A DNA stretch of 35,979 bases from Pseudoflavonifractor intestinihominis (lineage in GTDB: Bacteria > Bacillota > Clostridia > Oscillospirales > Oscillospiraceae), in contig NZ_JBBMFK010000036.1 of the NCBI RefSeq assembly GCF_040096055.1, positions 1 to 35,979 on the forward strand, written 5' to 3'. Numbering within the stretch: position 1 is the first letter of the stretch; every line of letters starts with the position of its first letter. Under the pieces are notes generated by a model that was given only the letters and a program-made list of their open reading frames with translations, searched no databases and was not told where the DNA came from. Shown in pieces: positions 30,680 to 35,979 of this stretch. A program made the position numbers and the translations under genes.

Positions 30680-33001
30680 ATGACCATCAGCAGCATTCGC
30701 AAGCGCGACGGGCGGCTTATGCCCTTCGATGAGGAAAAGATCGTCCACGCCATCACCAAGGCGTTCAACGCCACCTACAAGCCCGGCCACGAGGACACGG
30801 CCCGCAAGCTGGCCGACGAGGTGCTCTCCATCCTGGAGGTGGAGGGCAACCAGCAGCCCGACGTGGAGCACATCCAGGACCTGGTGGAGCGGGTGCTCAT
30901 GGACGACGGGTACGTCCAGACCGCCAAGGCCTATATCCTCTACCGCTCCGACCGCAGCCGGGTGCGGGAGATGAACACCCGCCTGATGAAGATCTACGAG
31001 GACATCACCTTCTCCGCCGCCAAGGACTCGGACATCAAGCGGGAGAACGCCAACATCGACGGCGACACTGCCATGGGCTCCATGCTCAAGTTCGGCTCCG
31101 AGGGCGCCAAGCAGTTCTACGACATGTTCGTCCTCAACCCGGACCACGCCCGGGCCCACCGGGAGGGCGACATCCACATCCACGACCTGGACTTCCTCAC
31201 CCTCACCACCACCTGCTGCCAGATCGACATCAAGAAGCTGTTCCAGGGCGGCTTCTCCACCGGCCACGGCACTCTCCGGGAGCCCAACGATATCGCCTCC
31301 TACGCCGCCCTGTGCTGCATCGCCATCCAGTCCAACCAGAACGACCAGCACGGCGGCCAGAGCGTGGTGAACTTCGATTACGGCATGGCCGACGGCGTGA
31401 AGAAGACCTTTGTCAGGTGCTACCGCCAGAATATGGCCCGTGCGCTCATGCTCCTGTGCGGGGACGAGGACCCGGAGAAGGAGCTGAAGGGCGTCATGGC
31501 CGACATCCAGGCGGAGACCGGCCTTCAGCCCACCCTGGAGCACTGCGAGGACTACTTTGCCGCCGAGCTGCCCCGTCTGACCGGCCGCTTCGGCGACGAG
31601 GAGGAGATCAAGAAGGCCCAGCAGTTCGCCCACCAGCGGGCGGTGAAGGAGACCGACCGGGCCACCTACCAGGCCATGGAGGCCCTGATCCACAACCTGA
31701 ACACCATGCACTCCCGTGCGGGCGCCCAGACCCCCTTCTCCTCCATCAACTACGGTATGGACACCTCTCCCGAGGGCCGCATGGTGATGAAGAACCTGCT
31801 GCTGGCCACCGAGGCCGGCCTGGGCAACGGCGAGACCCCCATCTTTCCCATCCAGATCTTCCGGGTGAAGGAGGGCGTCAACTACAACCCCGGCGAGCCC
31901 AACTACGACCTGTTCCAGCTGGCCATCCGCTGCTCCGCCAAGCGGCTGTTCCCCAACTTCAGCTTTATCGACGCCCCCTTCAACCTGCAGTACTACGATC
32001 CCAAGCGTCCTGAGACCGAGATCGCCTACATGGGCTGCCGCACCCGGGTCATCGGCAATGTGTACGACCCCAGCCGGGAGATCTGCAACGGCCGGGGCAA
32101 CCTGTCCTTCACCACCATCAACCTGCCCCGTCTGGCCATCAAGGCCAAGGGGGACCTGGACGCCTTCTTCGAGGGCCTGGACCGGATGATGGACCTGTGC
32201 GTGGACCAGCTGCTGGAGCGGTTCGAGATCCAGTGCCGCAAGCACGTGCGGAACTACCCCTTCCTCATGGGCCAGGGCGTCTGGCTTGACAGCGACAAGC
32301 TGGACTGGGACGACGAGGTCCGTGAGGTGCTCAAGCACGGCACCCTGTCCGTGGGCTTCATCGGCCTGGCCGAGACCCTGAAGGCCCTCATCGGCGTGCA
32401 CCACGGCGAGAGCGAGAAGGCCCAGGTCCTGGGCCTGGAGATCATCTCCCACATGCGGGCCCGCATGGACGCGGAGAGCGAGAAGCGGGGGCTCAACTTC
32501 TCTCTGCTGGCCACCCCCGCCGAGGGCCTGTCCGGCCGCTTTGTGAAGATGGACAAGGCCCGCTTCGGCGTCATGGAGGGCATCACCGACCGGGAGTACT
32601 ACACCAACTCCTTCCACGTGCCGGTGTACTATCCCATCTCCGCCTACGACAAGATCCGCATCGAGGCCCCCTACCACGCCCTCACCAACGCCGGCCACAT
32701 CAGCTACATCGAGATGGACGGCGACCCCACCGAGAACCTGGAGGCCTTTGAGAAGGTCATCCGCTGCATGAAGGAGAACGGCATCGGCTACGGCTCCGTG
32801 AACCACCCGGTGGACCGTGACCCTGTGTGCGGCTTCTCCGGCATCATCGGCGACCAGTGCCCCGGCTGCGGCCGCACCGAGGCCGACGGCGTGCCCTTTG
32901 AGCGCATCCGCCGCATCACCGGCTACCTGGTGGGCACCCTGGACCGCTTCAACAACGCCAAGCGGGCCGAGGAGCACGACCGGGTGAAGCACTCGGTGTA
33001 A
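30680..33001 (+). CDS. nrdD: Anaerobic ribonucleoside-triphosphate reductase (class III)
   Basis: A 773-residue glycyl-radical enzyme that makes deoxyribonucleotides without oxygen. Residues 1-95 form an ATP-cone regulatory domain (IRKRDGRLMPFDEEKIVHAI), followed by the ten-stranded barrel with HDLDF, CCQIDIKKLF and LHSRAGAQTPFSS-like segments. The glycyl radical residue is Gly748 in RRITGYLVGT. The metal site shows three Cys (DPVCGFSG and CPGCGR); the four-Cys arrangement known from some NrdD proteins is not complete in this stretch. The start at 30680 has AGAGGAG upstream and begins the ATP-cone; an in-frame ATG at 30626 would put the leader hairpin inside the gene. It is followed by a terminator and then nrdG, its activase. 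Tandem NrdR-like boxes suggest NrdR repression. Confidence 0.95.
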   Translation: MTISSIRKRDGRLMPFDEEKIVHAITKAFNATYKPGHEDTARKLADEVLSILEVEGNQQPDVEHIQDLVERVLMDDGYVQTAKAYILYRSDRSRVREMNTRLMKIYEDITFSAAKDSDIKRENANIDGDTAMGSMLKFGSEGAKQFYDMFVLNPDHARAHREGDIHIHDLDFLTLTTTCCQIDIKKLFQGGFSTGHGTLREPNDIASYAALCCIAIQSNQNDQHGGQSVVNFDYGMADGVKKTFVRCYRQNMARALMLLCGDEDPEKELKGVMADIQAETGLQPTLEHCEDYFAAELPRLTGRFGDEEEIKKAQQFAHQRAVKETDRATYQAMEALIHNLNTMHSRAGAQTPFSSINYGMDTSPEGRMVMKNLLLATEAGLGNGETPIFPIQIFRVKEGVNYNPGEPNYDLFQLAIRCSAKRLFPNFSFIDAPFNLQYYDPKRPETEIAYMGCRTRVIGNVYDPSREICNGRGNLSFTTINLPRLAIKAKGDLDAFFEGLDRMMDLCVDQLLERFEIQCRKHVRNYPFLMGQGVWLDSDKLDWDDEVREVLKHGTLSVGFIGLAETLKALIGVHHGESEKAQVLGLEIISHMRARMDAESEKRGLNFSLLATPAEGLSGRFVKMDKARFGVMEGITDREYYTNSFHVPVYYPISAYDKIRIEAPYHALTNAGHISYIEMDGDPTENLEAFEKVIRCMKENGIGYGSVNHPVDRDPVCGFSGIIGDQCPGCGRTEADGVPFERIRRITGYLVGTLDRFNNAKRAEEHDRVKHSV

Positions 33002-33016
33002 GCAAAGAATAAGAGC

Positions 33017-33051
33017 AGTGCCCCTGCCGCCATGCGGCAGGGGCACTTTTT
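33017..33051 (+). terminator. nrdD terminator
   Basis: Perfect 14-bp stem AGTGCCCCTGCCGC / GCGGCAGGGGCACT, loop CAT, followed by five T (the first closing the stem). It starts 16 bp after the nrdD stop. Confidence 0.92.
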
Positions 33052-33054
33052 CAG

Positions 33055-33223
33055 TCAAAAGAGCGGCAAGGCCGCTCTTTTGAGTCAGATACAGCCCACT
33101 GCGCGCATAATTTGCCCGCTTGATGCGGACAAATTCCACACTTGCGGGCTGAGAAGAATTTTCTCCGACGTATATGCCGCCGGAGAAAATGAATTTTATT
33201 TGATTCGCGCCTGCGGGCGCGAA
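33055..33223. other. Cluster of inverted repeats between nrdD and nrdG
   Basis: Four structures in series without a gene: TCAAAAGAGCGGC/GCCGCTCTTTTGA (33055-33083, perfect 13 bp); a nested hairpin (AGCCC 33093-33097 with GGGCT 33146-33150 enclosing AATTTGCCCGC/GCGGACAAATT, one mismatch, 33109-33135); ATTTTCTCCG/CGGAGAAAAT (33158-33190, perfect 10 bp, 13-nt loop); and TTCGCGCC/GGCGCGAA (33204-33223, perfect 8 bp). This may be a dispersed palindromic intergenic element or a structured RNA. I do not recognise a known riboswitch. Confidence 0.7.
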
Positions 33224-33290
33224 CTCTGCGAGGCTTTTACCTGAGCCCAGTGGTCTAAAGCAACTTTTGGTCCTGCGCTCCCTGATTTCC

Positions 33291-33319
33291 TTGTGCTTTG
33301 GTGGGGGAGCGGCTATAAT
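33291..33319 (+). promoter_or_regulatory. nrdG promoter
   Basis: TTGTGC (33291-33296) and a perfect TATAAT (33314-33319) with a 17-bp spacer, about 35 bp upstream of the nrdG ATG. This implies nrdG can be transcribed independently of nrdD. Confidence 0.7.
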
Positions 33320-33353
33320 GGAGAAAACAGCGTTTACAGAAAGGAACGAGCCT

Positions 33354-33881
33354 ATGAGAATCGCGTCCACCATGTCCGATTCCATTGTGGACGGCCCGGG
33401 ACTCCGCTTTACGGTGTTCACCCAGGGCTGCCCCCATAACTGTCCCGGCTGCCACAACCCGGAGACCCACGACCCCGCCGGCGGGCGGGAGGAGGATGTG
33501 GAGGCGCTGGCGGAGCGGATGGGGAAGAACCCCCTCACCGACGGCCTCACCCTCTCGGGCGGGGACCCCTTCCTCCAGGCGGAGGAGTGCGCCAGGCTGG
33601 CCGCCCTGGCCCACGGCCAGGGGAAGAACGTGTGGACCTACACCGGCTACACCTGGGAGGTCCTTACTGCCGCCGGGCGGCCCGACTGGGACGCCCTACT
33701 GGCCCAGACCGACGTGCTGGTGGATGGGCCCTTTGTGGAGGCACAGAAGTCCTATGACGCCCTGTTCCGGGGCTCCACCAACCAGCGGCTCATCGACGTG
33801 GCTGCCAGCCGCCGGGCGGGCAGGGTGGTGCTGTGGACCCGGCCCGACCCGCTGGCCCACTTCACGGTTCCTGAGTCGTAA
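33354..33881 (+). CDS. nrdG: Anaerobic ribonucleotide reductase activating protein (radical SAM)
   Basis: A 175-residue radical-SAM activase that generates the glycyl radical on NrdD. Near the N-terminus, DSIVDGPGLRFTVFTQG is followed by the cluster motif CPHNCPGC (C-x3-C-x2-C), which binds the [4Fe-4S] cluster and SAM. LTLSGGDPF and VWTYTGYTWE are further family segments, and VLVDGPFVEAQKS closes the conserved part. The start at 33354 has AAGGAA upstream and follows the promoter at 33291-33319; upstream in-frame starts overlap that promoter. Its 3' end overlaps the converging small gene by 20 bp. The 352-bp gap from nrdD, with a terminator and hairpins, is unusual for this gene pair. Confidence 0.95.
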   Translation: MRIASTMSDSIVDGPGLRFTVFTQGCPHNCPGCHNPETHDPAGGREEDVEALAERMGKNPLTDGLTLSGGDPFLQAEECARLAALAHGQGKNVWTYTGYTWEVLTAAGRPDWDALLAQTDVLVDGPFVEAQKSYDALFRGSTNQRLIDVAASRRAGRVVLWTRPDPLAHFTVPES

Positions 33882-34116
33882 GACACTCCGGCCCGGCGGG
33901 GGAGCAGTCCCGGGCCAGGCCGACGCCTGTGCGCAGGCCCAGGTAGAAGGCGTGGACAGCCAGAAAGCGGAACAGAGCCTCCTGCTCCTGCCGTGCCTGT
34001 CCGGTGTGGCTGTTCTCCCACAGGGAGAAGAGGTGCTCCGCCTCCAGATCCCTGGGCTGATTGTCCAGATAGGGCTTGATGTAGCTGCTGTACAGGAAGC
34101 GGGAAAAATCAGTCAT
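33862..34116 (-). CDS. Small hypothetical protein
   Basis: An 84-residue soluble-looking protein (MTDFSRFLYSSYIKPYLDNQ onward), aromatic-rich at the N-terminus with a helical middle (AEHLFSLWENSHTGQARQEQ). I do not recognise the family and assign no function. The start at 34116 has AGGAGG 8 bp upstream, the main support for coding. A TATAAT lies upstream on the same strand (about 34140-34145) without a clear -35. It diverges from the small XRE gene at 34164 and overlaps the 3' end of nrdG by 20 bp on the opposite strand. Confidence 0.65.
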   Translation of the reverse strand: MTDFSRFLYSSYIKPYLDNQPRDLEAEHLFSLWENSHTGQARQEQEALFRFLAVHAFYLGLRTGVGLARDCSPAGPECLTTQEP

Positions 34117-34163
34117 GACACCACCTCCTAAGTCGTGCTTATTATACACCACTGGAGAAGATT

Positions 34164-34367
34164 ATGGAGCCGTTTGGAAAACGGCTGAAGGAGCTGCGGG
34201 AACAGGAACATAAAACGCAGGTAGACATGGCCAAGTTGCTGCAATGCACGGACCGCCATTATCAGCGCATGGAGTATGGGTATGTCAATGTCCCTTCTTT
34301 GACCCTTATTTTTCTGGCAGACTATTTCCATGTGACCACCGACTATCTGCTGGGTCGGGAGGACTGA
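34164..34367 (+). CDS. Small XRE-family DNA-binding protein
   Basis: A 67-residue protein made almost entirely of a Cro/C1-type helix-turn-helix (FGKRLKELREQEHKTQVDMA through SLTLIFLADYFHVTTDYLLG). Such stand-alone domains are local repressors or antitoxin-like proteins; no toxin partner is evident. GGAGA lies about 8 bp before the ATG. It is divergent from the small protein at 33862-34116 with a 47-bp shared control region and precedes the methyltransferase by 20 bp, so it may be cotranscribed with the RNA-modification genes and may control the divergent gene. Confidence 0.85.
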   Translation: MEPFGKRLKELREQEHKTQVDMAKLLQCTDRHYQRMEYGYVNVPSLTLIFLADYFHVTTDYLLGRED

Positions 34368-34387
34368 ACCGAGAGGAGGGAGGGGCC

Positions 34388-35035
34388 GTGCCGCCCATTG
34401 AACAGCTTGGCCCCTTCTCCTACCGCTGGGAGGAGGGCTGCTTTCCACTGGGGCAGGACAGCCTGCTGCTGGGGTCCTTCGCCACGGTGAAGCCGGGGTG
34501 GAGGGTGTGCGACCTGGGGTGCGGCGCGGGGGCGCTGCTGCTCCTGTTGCTGGGCCGGGTTTCCACTTTGACGGTCTGCGGTGTGGAAATTTCCCCCATG
34601 GCCGCCGCCGCTGCCCGGCGCAATCTGGCGGACAACGGCCTGTCCGGGGAGATCATCACCGGCGATTTGAGCGCTCCGTCCGGCCTGCCGCCGGCGGGGA
34701 CGTGGGATCTGGTGGTGTCCAACCCGCCCTGGTTTCCCGACGGCTCCGGCCGTTCCGGCGGCCCGGAGCGGATGGAGGAGCGATGTACCCTGGAGCAGCT
34801 GTGTGCCGCGGCCGCCCGGTGCCTGAAAAACGGCGGCCGCTTCGCCCTGGTCCACCGGCCCGACCGGCTGACCGACCTGCTGTGCGCTCTCCGGGCCGCC
34901 GGACTGGAGCCCAAGCGGATGCAGCTGGTGCAGCACAGGGAGGACAAGGCCCCCTCCGCCGTGCTGCTGGAGGCGGTGCGGCAGGGCCGCCCGGGGTTGG
35001 ACGTCCTGCCCGTGCGGACAGGGCCGGTAAACTGA
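34388..35035 (+). CDS. tRNA1(Val) adenine-N6-methyltransferase-like (TrmN6/YabB family)
   Basis: A 215-residue SAM-dependent methyltransferase of COG4123 type. The N-terminus shows the family pattern FSYRWEEGCFPLGQDSLLLG. The SAM-binding motif is DLGCGAGALLLLL, the acidic strand end GVEISP, and the catalytic NPPW motif (VVSNPPWF) marks N6-adenine methylation, in E. coli of A37 of tRNA1(Val). A GTG start at 34388 is proposed because a strong GGAGGGAGGGG lies just upstream and no ATG fits. It is followed after 22 bp by rsmI, the order known in Firmicutes (yabB near the rsmI homologue), which supports the assignment. Confidence 0.85.
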   Translation: MPPIEQLGPFSYRWEEGCFPLGQDSLLLGSFATVKPGWRVCDLGCGAGALLLLLLGRVSTLTVCGVEISPMAAAAARRNLADNGLSGEIITGDLSAPSGLPPAGTWDLVVSNPPWFPDGSGRSGGPERMEERCTLEQLCAAAARCLKNGGRFALVHRPDRLTDLLCALRAAGLEPKRMQLVQHREDKAPSAVLLEAVRQGRPGLDVLPVRTGPVN

Positions 35036-35057
35036 TTGATTTTCTGGAGGTGGCCCA

Positions 35058-35891
35058 ATGGCCGGAATACTCTATCTGGTCCCCACGCCCATCGGCAACC
35101 TGGGGGACATGTCCCAGCGCATGATCGACACCCTGGCAGAGGCGGACTTTATCGCCGCCGAGGACACCCGGGTGTCCCTGAAGCTGCTCAACCACCTGGG
35201 GCTGAAAAAGCCCATGGTGAGCTACTACCGCCACAACACCGAGACCGGCGGCCAGACCGTGCTCAACCGCCTGCTGGCGGGGGAGAGCTGCGCCCTGGTC
35301 ACCGACGCGGGCACCCCCGCCATCTCCGACCCCGGCGAGGAGCTGGTAAAGCTGTGCGCCGACAACGGCGTGGAGGTCATCTCCATCCCCGGCCCCTGCG
35401 CCCTGGTCACCGCCCTGTCGGTGTCCGGCCTGCCCACCGGCCGGTTCACCTTTGAGGGCTTCCTGCCCATGAACAAGAAGAACCGGAAGGCCCATCTGCT
35501 CTCCCTGGCCGGGGAACAGCGGACCATGATCTTCTACGAGGCCCCCCACAAGCTGAGCGCCACCCTGGCCGACCTGCGGGACACCTTCGGCGGGGACAGG
35601 CGGATCTCCCTGTGCCGGGAGCTGACCAAGCTCCACGAGGAGGTGCGCCGCACCACCCTGGATGAGGCCGTGGCCTGGTACCAGGCCAACAGCCCCAAGG
35701 GGGAGTTCGTGCTGGTGGTGGAGGGCGCCCAGCCCGTGGAGGAGGAGGGCGTCAGCCCGGAGGACGGCCTGGCCTTGGTGGAGCGCTACCGGGGTGAGGG
35801 GCTCTCCCTGCGGGACGCCGCCCGCCGTGCGGCAGAGGAGACCGGCCTGCCCCGGAAGGAGCTCTATGACCGGGCGCTAGGGAAAAAATAG
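35058..35891 (+). CDS. rsmI: 16S rRNA (cytidine-1402-2'-O)-methyltransferase
   Basis: A 277-residue SAM-dependent enzyme of the tetrapyrrole-methylase fold that methylates the ribose of C1402 in the ribosomal P site. Signatures in order: LYLVPTPIGNLGD at the N-terminus, ADFIAAEDTRVSLKLL, SYYRHNTE, the glycine loop VTDAGTPAISDPGEELV, IPGPCALVTALSVSGL, and RTMIFYEAPHKL. The length is typical, with a short C-terminal helical extension (RDAARRAAEETGLPRKELYD). The start has GGAGG 8 bp upstream. It probably shares a transcript with the preceding methyltransferase gene. The 55 bp after its stop before the G run hold nothing recognisable. Confidence 0.96.
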   Translation: MAGILYLVPTPIGNLGDMSQRMIDTLAEADFIAAEDTRVSLKLLNHLGLKKPMVSYYRHNTETGGQTVLNRLLAGESCALVTDAGTPAISDPGEELVKLCADNGVEVISIPGPCALVTALSVSGLPTGRFTFEGFLPMNKKNRKAHLLSLAGEQRTMIFYEAPHKLSATLADLRDTFGGDRRISLCRELTKLHEEVRRTTLDEAVAWYQANSPKGEFVLVVEGAQPVEEEGVSPEDGLALVERYRGEGLSLRDAARRAAEETGLPRKELYDRALGKK

Positions 35892-35945
35892 TAGTTTGTC
35901 CGAAAAACTTGGAGACTAAAACAATATGCAGCCAGCATACAGCGG

Positions 35946-35979
<34 letters not shown>

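Noticed and set aside
33093..33150. tRNA gene
   Set aside because: The nested hairpins could suggest a cloverleaf, but no T-arm GGTTCRA or anticodon-stem pattern is present.
33055..33223. CRISPR array or tandem repeat array
   Set aside because: The stems differ from each other in sequence and length; there is no regularly spaced identical repeat.
30476..33550. A 1024-codon minus-strand open frame over nrdD
   Set aside because: It crosses the nrdD terminator, promoter and hairpin cluster and is compositionally a mirror of nrdD; no domain was recognised.

Overview
This 36-kb window is GC-rich chromosome of an anaerobic, spore-forming member of the Clostridia, most likely a gut Oscillospiraceae relative of Flavonifractor, Intestinimonas or Lawsonibacter. 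The lineage is inferred from spo0A and spoIVB, the class III anaerobic ribonucleotide reductase nrdD/nrdG, a corrinoid protein with a PocR-type regulator, and codon use strongly biased to G/C in third positions. The sequence ends in an uninterrupted run of 33 G, which looks like a contig-end artefact.

Layout. 1-426: a near-perfect direct duplication of about 158 bp carrying terminator-like hairpins, then a terminator. 444-1469 (-): galM. 1963-3960 (+): an exported flavoprotein reductase lipoprotein of the fumarate/urocanate reductase superfamily with altered active-site residues, followed by a TetR-family regulator. 4846-8877: a sporulation block (spo0A and spoIVB, both -) split by kptA (-) and an XRE/TPR regulator (+). 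9435-11392 (+): a PocR-AraC sensor regulator translationally coupled to an orphan corrinoid protein. 11476-30234: the main feature of the window, described below. 30542-33881 (+): nrdD and nrdG with two tandem candidate NrdR boxes and a hairpin-rich spacer. 33862-35891: a small unknown protein (-), a small XRE protein, a TrmN6-like methyltransferase and rsmI.

The central 19 kb reads as a galacto-N-biose (Gal-beta-1,3-GalNAc, mucin core 1) utilisation island. The plus-strand arm encodes a lipoprotein sugar-binding protein, two ABC permeases, a small two-helix membrane protein, a GH112 galactosyl-N-acetylhexosamine phosphorylase, and a 2446-residue secreted GH101 endo-alpha-N-acetylgalactosaminidase with three C-terminal SLH repeats for surface attachment. 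The minus-strand arm encodes two AraC-family regulators, then galE, a sugar-phosphate nucleotidyltransferase and a NahK-like N-acetylhexosamine 1-kinase. Inferred flow: GH101 releases the disaccharide from mucin O-glycans at the cell surface; the ABC system imports it, using an ATPase encoded elsewhere; GH112 phosphorolyses it to Gal-1-P and GalNAc; NahK makes GalNAc-1-P; the nucleotidyltransferase makes UDP-sugars; and GalE, which has a cysteine at the gatekeeper position that permits N-acetylated substrates, interconverts the galacto and gluco forms. The pathway chemistry is established in bifidobacteria. What stands out here is its packaging with an SLH-anchored GH101, a nucleotidyltransferase where bifidobacteria use GalT, and operator-like repeats in the divergent regulator/transporter intergenic region.

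No tRNA, rRNA, CRISPR array, transposase or phage gene was recognised. Domain, motif and promoter calls were made by eye, without database searches.
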